A DNA stretch of 64,000 bases from positions 4,464,001 to 4,528,000 of the forward strand of contig NZ_CP041696.1 in the NCBI RefSeq assembly GCF_007362955.1. Direction: 5' to 3'. The stretch comes from Lysinibacillus fusiformis. GTDB taxonomy: Bacteria > Bacillota > Bacilli > Bacillales_A > Planococcaceae. The position numbers and the translations under genes are program-made. Of this stretch, positions 43,202 to 51,634 are shown piece after piece. Under the pieces are notes generated by a model. The model was not told the origin of the DNA. It was given only the letters and a program-made list of their open reading frames with translations, and made no database searches. Numbering within the stretch: the first letter of the stretch is position 1; every line of letters begins with the position of its first letter.

Positions 43202-45058
43202 ATGAGAACAGTATTTTTAACTGGTGGAACAGGTTTTATTGGAAAGCAATTAGTGAAGGAATTAGCCAAAGAGCATGTTACAATTCTTCTATTAGTGAGA
43301 TCGAAAAGTAAAGCAACACGCATTTATCAAGAAAGAGGCATCTTAAAAGAGGCAGTTATGCACTTTATTGAAGGTGATTTGACGAAAATAGACTTAGGTC
43401 TAAGTGCTGAAGATAAGGAGTGGGTATTGAAAACGGATGTGATTATTCACGCAGGAGGCCCCATGGATATTCAAGCGACAAGCAAAGAGGCAGCTTCCGT
43501 ATTTTTGAATGGTGCCCAACATATTAGTGAATTCGCTAAAAATATTCATCAATTGAAGGGATTGCAACAATTTATTCATGTTGTAGGCTATATGAGTCCC
43601 TTTGATGATAAAAATAGCAAGATTGCGATAGATGTGTTTAAAGAAGGAAACAATTTTTTGAAAATAAAAAATCCATATGAGAGAACAAAGTTTTTAGCAG
43701 ATCTTTATATCCGTCAGCAGGCATCAACAGTAGGTTATCCGCTTTCAGTAATTAATCCACCAACTGTAGTTGGTAGTAGTAAAACAGGGAGTACGGAGCA
43801 AACAGGAGGCTTAGGCTTGCTTGTGATGAGTATGCGAAAAGGGCTCATGCCAGTGATTCCTGGAGGTAAGGAATATAGATTACCACTTATTGCAAACGAT
43901 GAACTAGCAAAGTTTATTGTGCAGGTTTTCAGATTGGAGCAACCAACTATACAAACATATACACTTGTTGAAGATAAACAACATGATCAGAATATTTCAG
44001 AATTATTATATGCTATGTCAGAAAGTATGAATATGACTGCACCTAAAATCTCTGCCCCATTGCCATTTATGAAAGCACTTATGAATAGTGGCGTAAGCAA
44101 AATAACCCAAATTCCTGCTGATGGGCTGAACTTTATTACAAATCGAACATTTTCAAATGGTTCAGTGAAAAAGATTATGGGAGAAGATTGGTTTAAGGAG
44201 ACAAATGTAATGAAATTTTTCCCAGCCGTAATAGCTGATCTGGATTATCGCATGATGTATCAAAATGGCCAGTACAGTCATTTATTTAAACGAACATTAT
44301 GTAATAATACTACCATTTACCAATCACAAGGAGAGGGTAAACCGTTTATTTTATTACATGGTTTATTAAGTGATGGAGAGGATTTATTTCCTTTAGGGAA
44401 AGAGCTTCATGAAAAAACGGGTCGACCTGTATGGATCATGGACCTTCCAGGTTTGGGACGTTCTCCTTTTAAACGAGAGAAAAATCTTTTAAATATCTAT
44501 TTGAATGTAGTGAAAAAATTATTGGAGAAAGCTACTAACGGTGCCCATCTAATTGGCCATTCATTTGGTGCGTATATTCTTTTGGAAGCATTAGTACAAA
44601 AGTACATAGATAAGAAGTATACAATTACTTTACTTCAGCCACCTGTTGCTAAAAAAAATGCTAAATCGATAAATGTTCCTCAATTTATGAACAAATGGAC
44701 ATTGAAATTGGCAACTACTAATTTGATAGAGCGTTATTTATTAAGTAATGGTATATTTGAAAGTACGGAGAGCATCCCTGAACATTATATTGAAAAAATA
44801 AGTAACAGTTTTACTTCTCCTAGAATTTTAAATACTACGGTTCAGCTTAACAGTTTACTATTGAAAAACGTTCAAGGTGATTTCAATGAAGTAGCAAAGT
44901 ATAATCTTCGCATTATTTGGGGGGATTATGACAGAGGCTACTCTGCTCCTTCGCATCTGGGTAAGGTTGATTTTGTTCCATATGGTCATCATTTTCCTCT
45001 TAACCATCCGAGTGAAACGGCTAATTTGGTAATAAAAAATAGTAGTACTAAAGATTGA
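43202..45058 (+). CDS. SDR (fatty-acyl-reductase-like) and alpha/beta-hydrolase fusion protein
   Basis: A 618-residue two-domain enzyme. Residues 1-350 are an extended SDR with VFLTGGTGFIGKQLVKEL (cofactor loop), VIIHAGGPMD, and the active-site region NPYERTKFLADLYI (YxxxK); it resembles NAD-binding-4/thioester-reductase domains. Residues 370-610 are an alpha/beta hydrolase with ILLHGLLSDGEDLFP (oxyanion region), LIGHSFGAYILLEAL (nucleophile serine in GHSFG), IIWGDYDRG and GHHFPLNHP (catalytic histidine). Separate bacterial homologues of this kind act on lipids or long-chain esters. Both active sites look intact. It is the sole obvious target of the adjacent TetR protein. Confidence 0.85.
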   Translation: MRTVFLTGGTGFIGKQLVKELAKEHVTILLLVRSKSKATRIYQERGILKEAVMHFIEGDLTKIDLGLSAEDKEWVLKTDVIIHAGGPMDIQATSKEAASVFLNGAQHISEFAKNIHQLKGLQQFIHVVGYMSPFDDKNSKIAIDVFKEGNNFLKIKNPYERTKFLADLYIRQQASTVGYPLSVINPPTVVGSSKTGSTEQTGGLGLLVMSMRKGLMPVIPGGKEYRLPLIANDELAKFIVQVFRLEQPTIQTYTLVEDKQHDQNISELLYAMSESMNMTAPKISAPLPFMKALMNSGVSKITQIPADGLNFITNRTFSNGSVKKIMGEDWFKETNVMKFFPAVIADLDYRMMYQNGQYSHLFKRTLCNNTTIYQSQGEGKPFILLHGLLSDGEDLFPLGKELHEKTGRPVWIMDLPGLGRSPFKREKNLLNIYLNVVKKLLEKATNGAHLIGHSFGAYILLEALVQKYIDKKYTITLLQPPVAKKNAKSINVPQFMNKWTLKLATTNLIERYLLSNGIFESTESIPEHYIEKISNSFTSPRILNTTVQLNSLLLKNVQGDFNEVAKYNLRIIWGDYDRGYSAPSHLGKVDFVPYGHHFPLNHPSETANLVIKNSSTKD

Positions 45059-45222
45059 TTATTAAACTAAACATTATCTTTAAGGTTATTGCTTTAGTGT
45101 TGTTTTTCCTTGGGTGGCTTACGCTATGGCTAGCAGTTTTAAGTGATACCGGGGCTGCATTATATGTAATAAAAGAAAAGCATGTTTTAAAGCATGCTTT
45201 TCTTTTATTATTTTCAAAATAA
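45055..45222 (+). CDS. Possible small membrane protein overlapping the terminator
   Basis: TTG 45055 overlaps the previous stop and opens a 55-codon frame with a strong membrane helix (VIALVLFFLGWLTLWLAVLS). It runs through a terminator hairpin, so it may be a coincidental frame; no independent ribosome site. Confidence 0.3.
   Translation: MIIKLNIIFKVIALVLFFLGWLTLWLAVLSDTGAALYVIKEKHVLKHAFLLLFSK
45171..45210 (+). terminator. Strong terminator of the TetR/fusion unit
   Basis: AAAAGAAAAGCATG pairs exactly with CATGCTTTTCTTTT across an 8-nt loop, then TTATTATTTT. Confidence 0.85.
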
Positions 45223-45686
45223 TATAGAGTGCTATACAGTAAAGTTTAATTATATATGTAAAAGTAGTCTAAAACTAATTGTCCCTAAAATTTTTAAAAA
45301 TTTAAGAAGTCCAAAACTAAAGGTTTAAAATCAAGGAAAATTATTTTATTTTTAAGGACAGAAAGAATTTTGAAGCTAGAAATTATATGATAAATACAAT
45401 ATTTCCTCATGTAAATTTTTGGTGTCCAAAACTATCTGACCTTTTACAAATTTTTTAGTTAGTAATTACGAAATCCGCAATGCCTAAGGGAGATTTCGTA
45501 AAATCGATCATAACCTACATCTGTACTTAAAATAAAACGTCTAAAAGTTCTTGTCCAAAATTAAGGACAAGAACTTTTAGATTTTGTAAAATAAAGACAA
45601 GAACCTCTATACATTATTTTTTCTGAAATTTTTTTGAAAACAATGCTATAATTCATATAAATAATTATTGTTGATACAAAACTTGT
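45211..45686. repeat. Repeat-rich non-coding block
   Basis: No gene. AAAGTTCTTGTCC (about 45548-45560) and its inverse GGACAAGAACTTT (45568-45580) form a long dyad around AAAATTAA. Degenerate units (TTGTCCCTAAAAT at 45280, GTGTCCAAAACT at 45421) recall the TTCTTGTCC family at 35.5 and 59.8 kb. AAGGACAGAAAG and AAGACAAGAAC add further inverse half-sites. Confidence 0.55.
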
Positions 45687-45744
45687 GATAAATCTACATC
45701 CCCCAGATTTATCGATATCGATATATGATAGGAGTCAAATTTTA

Positions 45745-45762
45745 ATGAATAGTCCAATCTAA
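45745..45762 (+). CDS. Leader peptide 1 (MNSPI)
   Basis: ATG AAT AGT CCA ATC TAA behind AGGAG (45730-45734). The identical ORF is repeated 65 bp downstream. Translation is inferred from the ribosome site and duplication. Confidence 0.55.
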   Translation: MNSPI

Positions 45763-45809
45763 AATTTCCCTATTAATTCATAATTCTAATGAAATATTGG
45801 GGATATAAA

Positions 45810-45827
45810 ATGAATAGTCCAATCTAA
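45810..45827 (+). CDS. Leader peptide 2 (MNSPI)
   Basis: Second copy of the five-codon ORF, with TTGGGGA 7 nt upstream. Its stop lies 5 nt before the C-rich tract that can pair with the MFS ribosome site. Confidence 0.55.
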   Translation: MNSPI

Positions 45828-45876
45828 AATTCCCCCTATTAATTCAAAATTTGAATGAAAAAATGGGGGATATATA

Positions 45877-47085
45877 ATGAAATTAAATAGAAATTTTTCT
45901 TTATTACTTTTTGGTCAGTCACTCGCTAATATAGGCGATGTATTATATATAGTAAGTGTTATAAGTACAATTTTTTTGTTAACAGATTCTGCAATTGCAG
46001 CATCTTTTGTGCCATTTACGATTGCTTCTTCTATGTTTATATCCAGTCTGCTGACACCTCTTTTGGTTGAGAAATTAAATCTTAAATGGTTACTTGCTGG
46101 GTCACAAATTGCAAAAACGATTTTACTCTTTATTCTAGGGTTTATGTTAATAGGTTTAACAGCATCTAATTATTATTTTATCTTTTTAATAATAGGATTG
46201 ATTGCTTTTTTTGACGGTTGTGCAAATCCAATAAGACAGACATTGACTCCATATTATGTTAAACCTGAACATCTAATTCAAGCTAATGGCATTTCGGAAA
46301 CTATTACTCAAGTCATACAAGCGGGTATGTGGTTCGTAGGAAGTTCATTGCTAATTATTATGAGCTCTCAACAACTTATTTGGTTAGTTGGATGTTTATT
46401 TGTAATTGCAAGCATATTACTTTGCCTTTTAGATAGTGTGAACTATGAAACAACCGAGCTAAAAGGGAAACTAGAAAAGATTAAAGAGGGTTGGAAAACT
46501 TTATCTAACACTCCGGTATTAAGAAGAATTGCTTGGATAGAATTTTTGGAAACAATTGCAGCAACGGTTTGGATAGCTGCTATTCTATATGTGTTTGTCA
46601 ATGAAGCTTTGAACGTTGATGAAAAATGGTGGGGATTTATCAATGGAGCTAACTTTTTAGGTCTTATATTAGGAAGTGCTTATTGTATTAAATTTTCATC
46701 TTTTGTTGAAAAGAAATTAGGAGCCTTTATTTTTGTCGGTTCATTCGTAAGTTTCTTATTCACAATATTATTTAGCCTAAACAGCATTCCAATCATTTCC
46801 TTACTTTTATCTCTCTGTGTAGGGCTTTTTGGACAAATAAAAAAAGTTCCTCAACAAACGGTTATACAAACTAGTGTGTCAAAAGAACAGTTGTCAACTG
46901 TTTATACCTCATTAGGTGCTATCGGAACTGGGATTTTTGGCGTTGGCTCTCTTGTTATGGGACTATTAGCAGATTTGTTAGGAATTAGGATTGTATTCGT
47001 TATTTCGGGGCTATTACCTGCGATAGTAAGTATTATTGCTCATAAAAATAAACAATTGTTTATTAGAAATGTTATGGAACAATAA
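45877..47085 (+). CDS. MFS efflux transporter (macrolide-efflux-like)
   Basis: A 402-residue major facilitator with 12 predicted helices and the N-terminal LLLFGQSLANIGDVLYIVSV pattern of the MefA/MFS_3 type; the loop DGCANPIRQTLTPYYV near 110-125 and the repeat-like ADLLGIRIVFVISGLLPAI near the end also fit. Such proteins export macrolides or other hydrophobic drugs. ATG 45877 lies 6 nt after GGGGGA. Its expression is probably controlled at translation by the leader described at 45687-45876. Substrate unknown; terminator downstream. Confidence 0.85.
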   Translation: MKLNRNFSLLLFGQSLANIGDVLYIVSVISTIFLLTDSAIAASFVPFTIASSMFISSLLTPLLVEKLNLKWLLAGSQIAKTILLFILGFMLIGLTASNYYFIFLIIGLIAFFDGCANPIRQTLTPYYVKPEHLIQANGISETITQVIQAGMWFVGSSLLIIMSSQQLIWLVGCLFVIASILLCLLDSVNYETTELKGKLEKIKEGWKTLSNTPVLRRIAWIEFLETIAATVWIAAILYVFVNEALNVDEKWWGFINGANFLGLILGSAYCIKFSSFVEKKLGAFIFVGSFVSFLFTILFSLNSIPIISLLLSLCVGLFGQIKKVPQQTVIQTSVSKEQLSTVYTSLGAIGTGIFGVGSLVMGLLADLLGIRIVFVISGLLPAIVSIIAHKNKQLFIRNVMEQ

Positions 47086-47157
47086 ATTTAAAGATGGAGG
47101 ATTTTATTTTCTATAATGTCCTTTGATTTCTAATGACTGTGTGATAGTTAGTGAAGT

Positions 47158-47187
47158 AAGACCATCATTTTTGATGGTCTTTTTTAT
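47158..47187 (+). terminator. Terminator of the MFS gene
   Basis: AAGACCATCA-TTTT-TGATGGTCTT followed by T residues. Confidence 0.88.
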
Positions 47188-47239
47188 TGGATTTATTGTA
47201 CTAATGGAGTGCTTCAGCTCAATGACTCTCATCTAATTG

Positions 47240-47477
47240 ATGAAACTTTTTATAAAAATAATTAGAAAGGTTACCTCCATTTTGAGCAAGCTTTTCTCAA
47301 AATGGAGTGTTGCTTTTGATACATTTGCTTCACTGGATACAATGTTAAAGTTAATTTTTCATTGGTCTTTACAAGCCTTTTAATTGCTTTATCTACCTTT
47401 TGATAGGTTTTTACCTTACGGTTGGCATGAATCGCTTTCAAATGTGCAGAACTATCATAATCAGACATTTTTAACAC
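47240..47477 (-). pseudogene. DUF6262/TnpC-like protein of a Tn554-type transposon, N-terminal fragment
   Basis: The minus strand starts HLKAIHANRKVKTYQKVDKA, then IKRLVKTNEK. A one-base shift in an A5 run continues as INFNIVSSEANVSKATLHF, a helix-turn-helix. This pattern is typical of the small third protein of Tn554-like tyrosine-recombinase transposons. The coiled-coil remainder is missing. Confidence 0.65.
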
Positions 47478-47926
47478 CTAACTTTCTTTTCATCCGATTA
47501 TTTCTATCAGAGATAAAATTTCCTTCTTGGATGGTACACTTATTACAGCTCGTGGCATTTATAACGATGTCAGTAATAAACGTGATAAGTATGTAACACT
47601 TATAGATATTCGAGAACTAACTTTAGCATAGCTAATTAATCAGTAAGAGTAAGTAGAATATCTATGTGGAATATCGAGTCATATATTACGGCAACTAATT
47701 TCAATATAAGGAAAGAATTTAAAAGGATCACTATACTAGTGACCCTTAGTAACAATAGCTAGATGCTATACATTTCTATTATGTGACGTAATAAGATAGC
47801 TAACTTGTATTGAAATCTGATTGTTGTATTGTAAAAAAGATTGATAAAAATGTGTTGTAAACGTTCATTTACTGACAGAAAAGCATAATTGGAGAGGGGG
47901 GAGATTCTCTCATCAAATTAATGTAG
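47478..47926. other. Intergenic with a plus-strand gene tail
   Basis: Near 47527-47631 a plus frame reads LDGTLITARGIYNDVSNKRD, then KYVTLIDIRELTLA and stops. It has the look of a real C terminus but no start and no recognised family. The rest is featureless. Confidence 0.35.
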
Positions 47927-50239
47927 TTATCCTGGAAACATAGGATCTTTAATGGAATATTCTTTAGGGGGTTCTACCTTTAATAAATGCTGAACAAAAT
48001 AGTCCCACCGTCGACGAATATAATAAACATCTGCACTAATACCGTGATGCCGATTAGGAAGAATCATTAAATCAAAATCTTTATTTGCCTTAGTTAGTGC
48101 GTGTACCATTCGGATCGTCAAAGAAGGATGCACATTGTCATCCATATCTCCTGTTACTAAAAGTAATTTTCCCTTTAACTGACTTACTAAGAGCGTATTA
48201 TCTTGTTCTTTATATAGTTCAGGATCAAACATTCCTTGAAATCGTTCGCCCCAAAAGGCTAAATAATAACGTTGATCGTGATTTCCACAACCAGCAACTG
48301 CAACCTTATAGGTTTCAGGATATGATAGGATTGCTCTAGTAGATCCGTAGCCGCCACCAGATTCTCCGTATATACCAACGCGGTGTGTATCTAAAAAAGG
48401 GAACCGCTGTGCTAATTGTTTAAGGGCTACTACATGATCTTCTAAACCGGCAGCTCGTTCTAAGTTTCCATTAGAATAATCATGAAACGATTTGGAACGA
48501 TAGGGTGTGCCTCTTCCATCCATTATCATAACTGCAAATCCAAGCTGAGCAAATGCCTGTGCACCACCTGTAAAATCTATAGGTCCTACTAAAAACTCAC
48601 CACCCCAAGTGAATTTTTTTGGAGTGTGAATGAGTTGAGGACCACCATAAAAACTATCTAAAACTGGATATTTTTTATGTTTTGTAAAGTTTGCTGGTCG
48701 TATCAAAATTCCATATAAATCAGTAACTCCATCAGCTGCTTTAACCGTGAAACGTTCAGGAATATTGTACCCCTTTGCTAAAAGTTGATTCACATCTGCT
48801 TTTTCCAAATGACAAACAAAGCTTCCATCAGTTTTACGTAATACAGTTTGAGGTGGTAAATCAACACGGGAGTAAGTGTCTACAAAATAGTTATAACTAG
48901 GGGAGATAAATACCTCATGTTCTGCATCTTCAGGGGTTAAAAGCATGAGTTCAGTTCCATCAAAGCGAACTCTATAGAGATGTTGAAGATAAGGATCACG
49001 GCCAGTTTCTCTCCCTCCCGCTGTAAAGTATAACCATTCCTTCTCCTCATCAACGCTTATAATTTGGCGAACTCCCCATTCTCCCAACGTTATACGGTTC
49101 TTTAATTGTCCAGTATTTCCATCATATAAGTATAGGTGTGACCAACCATCTCGTTCGGAATGCCAAATAAAGTCATTGCTTTTATTTATCCATCTTATGT
49201 TCACACCTCCAAAGCCGAGATTATATAAATCTGTAAATATAAAACTATTACTCTTTTCCTCTAATAAAATTCTAGCCTTACCTGTTTCAGCATCTACTAA
49301 GATAAATTGGACCATTCGATAATCTCTAGAGAAATTTAAAAAAAGGAAATTATTACTTTTATCTGTCCAAAATGCAGTTTGTGAATTATGGGTTAAAGGT
49401 GACATCATTCCAGAAATTATAGGACCGAAATTAACCTGTATTGTAGATTCACTTTCTATATCGAAAATGAAAAATTCTATTAGTGGAACATATTTATCAC
49501 CAACCAAAGGATATCGGTAAGCATGAGCTTCAGGTTCACCTGCTTGATTTTGTGGAACTGACTGTATCAAATGTAGTGTTCTAACTTTTCTTTGATCCAA
49601 CCTATGAGAAACAACTTTTTTAGAATTTGGCGACCATAAAACCAGAGGTGGTAGACGTTGTTGGTACAAACGATCAAAAACTGCACTTGTACTTGAATCT
49701 GGCTGAATTCCATAATCATAATATGGTTCACCATCGTCAGTAAGTGCTTTAACACTTGCAGTATTTAAACTGCGCAAATACAAGTTATTATTTTTAGTAA
49801 AAACAGACCAATCTCCGTCAGGTGAACAGCTTTCATATGGCGAAAGTCCTCTATTTGTTTTTATCCTTTTACATTCATATTGATGTAAATCACAAACCCA
49901 GGAGGTTTCCTCTATACTAAATTGAATTGAATGCTCGTTATCGATAAAGCTGAATGAATCAAATGGAAGGTCATAAGGAGTATACGGATTCCCTGTTAAT
50001 AGGGAAAGAGCATTTGCCAGCTTTTCATGATCGAATGCTTCTTTTCTTTTTTTCCTTATTGGATCAACCACTATAAATTGCTTGCTACATGTATTTATAT
50101 CTCTTTGATACCAAAAGCACTCTGATTCTCCGAACCAGTTCGGAATAATTTTTCCGTTAAGCACATCCTTTAGCGTATTCCAAACCAGTAATCTCTCTGC
50201 ACACTCATAATGTTTATCTTCAATTGATGATGAATTCAT
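47927..50239 (-). CDS. S9 family (prolyl oligopeptidase/DPP IV-like) serine peptidase
   Basis: A 770-residue protein without a signal peptide. The N-terminal 500 residues have beta-propeller repeats (SPDGDWSVFTKNNNLYLRSL, WSPNSKKVVSHRLD, WHSERDGWSHLYLYDGNTGQ) as in DPP IV-type enzymes. The C-terminal hydrolase has HRVGIYGESGGGYGSTRAIL (nucleophile serine in GESGG), LLVTGDMDDNVHPS (aspartate) and LPNRHHGIS (histidine). It should cleave short peptides in the cytoplasm, probably after proline or alanine. I prefer ATG 50239 over GTG 50248, which overlaps the weak GGGGTG site. It is divergent from a GbsR-type regulator with shared inverted repeats, so it is likely the regulator's target. Confidence 0.88.
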   Translation of the reverse strand: MNSSSIEDKHYECAERLLVWNTLKDVLNGKIIPNWFGESECFWYQRDINTCSKQFIVVDPIRKKRKEAFDHEKLANALSLLTGNPYTPYDLPFDSFSFIDNEHSIQFSIEETSWVCDLHQYECKRIKTNRGLSPYESCSPDGDWSVFTKNNNLYLRSLNTASVKALTDDGEPYYDYGIQPDSSTSAVFDRLYQQRLPPLVLWSPNSKKVVSHRLDQRKVRTLHLIQSVPQNQAGEPEAHAYRYPLVGDKYVPLIEFFIFDIESESTIQVNFGPIISGMMSPLTHNSQTAFWTDKSNNFLFLNFSRDYRMVQFILVDAETGKARILLEEKSNSFIFTDLYNLGFGGVNIRWINKSNDFIWHSERDGWSHLYLYDGNTGQLKNRITLGEWGVRQIISVDEEKEWLYFTAGGRETGRDPYLQHLYRVRFDGTELMLLTPEDAEHEVFISPSYNYFVDTYSRVDLPPQTVLRKTDGSFVCHLEKADVNQLLAKGYNIPERFTVKAADGVTDLYGILIRPANFTKHKKYPVLDSFYGGPQLIHTPKKFTWGGEFLVGPIDFTGGAQAFAQLGFAVMIMDGRGTPYRSKSFHDYSNGNLERAAGLEDHVVALKQLAQRFPFLDTHRVGIYGESGGGYGSTRAILSYPETYKVAVAGCGNHDQRYYLAFWGERFQGMFDPELYKEQDNTLLVSQLKGKLLLVTGDMDDNVHPSLTIRMVHALTKANKDFDLMILPNRHHGISADVYYIRRRWDYFVQHLLKVEPPKEYSIKDPMFPG

Positions 50240-50251
50240 TGGACACACCCC

Positions 50252-50297
50252 ATATCGTTAATATCGTTAAAATTGTTCTTAACGATATTAACGATAT
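50252..50297. promoter_or_regulatory. 19-bp perfect inverted repeat operator
   Basis: ATATCGTTAATATCGTTAA (50252-50270) and its exact complement (50279-50297), 8 nt apart, lie 12 bp upstream of the peptidase start. Each arm holds two ATCGTTAA half-sites. A further ATCGTTAACGAT palindrome (50429-50440) lies before the regulator gene. Confidence 0.85.
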
Positions 50298-50428
50298 GGC
50301 AGATGTAATATTTAGTCAAACAAAAACTTGGGTTGAAAATGGAAATTTAAAAGTAAAATGATTTAATTTAACGCTAACACACATTGACAATATTCTATTT
50401 GTTATTTATCATTAATATCATTAACGTC

Positions 50429-50440
50429 ATCGTTAACGAT
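50429..50440 (+). promoter_or_regulatory. Second operator before the GbsR/MarR-type gene
   Basis: ATCGTTAACGAT is a perfect palindrome built from the half-sites seen at 50252-50297; it is 21 bp before the regulator start and near ATTAACGTCATCGTTAA. It suggests autoregulation. Confidence 0.75.
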
Positions 50441-50461
50441 AAAGTGATAAGGAGAACTAAA

Positions 50462-50959
50462 ATGTCTGAACTTCAAAATTTACAGGAACAATTTAGCCAA
50501 GAATTGGAGAAATTAAGTGCTGACGGTGGTAATTTATTAGCTGCAAGACTATTTACTTCTTTATTGTTTTCGTCAAAACCATTAAGTTTACAAGAAATGG
50601 CAAATCAATTAGGAGTAACCAAAGCCGCTGTAAGCATCCGAATTCGTGATTTAGAAGCAGGCGGATTGTCTGTGAAAAAATCTAAAATAAGTGATCGAAG
50701 AGATTATTATTATGTAGCTGAAGATAATAGCCTAATAATGGCTGAAACACTTTTAGCAAAAATGAAACAATTTTTAACTGGTACTGAAAGTATATTAGAA
50801 AACTGGCCAGAAGAGTCCGATATTCATGAAGATCAATTAGAAGACTATCATGTAGCTAAAAAGAGAATACAGGACTTCCATTTGATATATCAGCTTGTTT
50901 TTCAGCGAATTGAGGGAATTGAAGATGAATGGAGATCTAAAAGAAAAGGTATTGATTAG
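50462..50959 (+). CDS. GbsR/MarR-type winged-helix regulator
   Basis: A 165-residue regulator with FTSLLFSSKPLSLQEMANQL near 32, then GVTKAAVSIRIRDLEAGGL (recognition helix) and KISDRRDYYYVAEDN (wing). The pattern fits the GbsR branch of MarR proteins. ATG 50462 follows AAGGAGAAC; an upstream frame from 50384 has no ribosome site. The intergenic repeats suggest it controls itself and the divergent peptidase; the ligand might be a peptide or proline-like compound (inference). Confidence 0.85.
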   Translation: MSELQNLQEQFSQELEKLSADGGNLLAARLFTSLLFSSKPLSLQEMANQLGVTKAAVSIRIRDLEAGGLSVKKSKISDRRDYYYVAEDNSLIMAETLLAKMKQFLTGTESILENWPEESDIHEDQLEDYHVAKKRIQDFHLIYQLVFQRIEGIEDEWRSKRKGID

Positions 50960-51060
50960 CAAAAATAGGCATTTAAACCACGGTATTGAAACAATATTTA
51001 TTATTAATACAGTATCACTCAGCCATTATAGAAAATAAAGCAATACTAGGAGGTATAAAT

Positions 51061-51513
51061 ATGTTCTTTAGAAGAGCTCAAATTGGAGATAGCAGTATAT
51101 TAAGCAATATAGCTTATAAATCAAAAGCTTACTGGGGATATACTGAAGATTTTATCCAAAAATGTAAAGACACAGATGCTTTAACGGTAACAAAAGAGTA
51201 TATAGAAAAAAATTCCGTTTATTTAGTTGAAAGTGATAATGAAATAGTAGCATTTTATAGCTTTGATATTAATGAAAAAAAATTAGATGCACTATTCATA
51301 GAACCTGACTATATCGGTAAGGGATTAGGGAAAATAATATGGGAACATTTATTAAATAAAGCAAAAGAGTTAGAGTTAAACGAATTTACTATAGATAGCG
51401 ACCCTAACGCAGAAGGTTTTTATTTAAAAATGGGAGCAGAAAACATTGGTTCTACTCCATCTACTGTATTTCCTGACCGTAGTCTCCCCCTAATGAAAGT
51501 TAAAGTAAATTAA
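51061..51513 (+). CDS. GNAT family N-acetyltransferase
   Basis: A 150-residue GNAT protein: FRRAQIGDSSILSNIAYKSK at the start, then LDALFIEPDYIGKGLGKIIW (acetyl-CoA loop, near 76-95) and DPNAEGFYLKMGAENIG. ATG 51061 follows AGGAGG; the upstream frame from 50986 lacks a ribosome site. Substrate unknown. Confidence 0.88.
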   Translation: MFFRRAQIGDSSILSNIAYKSKAYWGYTEDFIQKCKDTDALTVTKEYIEKNSVYLVESDNEIVAFYSFDINEKKLDALFIEPDYIGKGLGKIIWEHLLNKAKELELNEFTIDSDPNAEGFYLKMGAENIGSTPSTVFPDRSLPLMKVKVN

Positions 51514-51577
51514 AGATATAAATAAAACCATATCAGTTCAATTTCTCCAAAGTAGAATTTCTTCACAACTTTATTGA

Positions 51578-51598
51578 AGTTCCCTTTTATAGGGGAAC
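51578..51598 (+). terminator. Possible terminator hairpin
   Basis: GTTCCC-TTTTATA-GGGGAAC; no strong T run follows, so it may act only as a weak terminator or processing site. Confidence 0.4.
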
Positions 51599-51634
51599 AT
51601 CGAAAGAATAATTAATTATAGAAAGGAGATCCTT

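Larger units (their letters stand above)
45687..45876 (+). promoter_or_regulatory. Triplicated leader RNA of the MFS gene (candidate translational attenuator)
   Basis: A hairpin (GATAAATCT-ACATCCCCC-AGATTTATC, 45687-45713) is followed by two five-codon ORFs and then the MFS start. The starts lie at 45745, 45810 and 45877, a 65-67-bp period, and the units between them are near-duplicates. Each later G-rich ribosome site (GGGGA at 45799, GGGGGA at 45865) is preceded by a complementary C-rich tract (TTTCCC at 45765, CCCCC at 45832). The last pair encloses an inner ATTCAAA/TTTGAAT stem, so the MFS ribosome site can be sequestered. Leader-peptide translation could decide which pairing forms. Confidence 0.7.
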
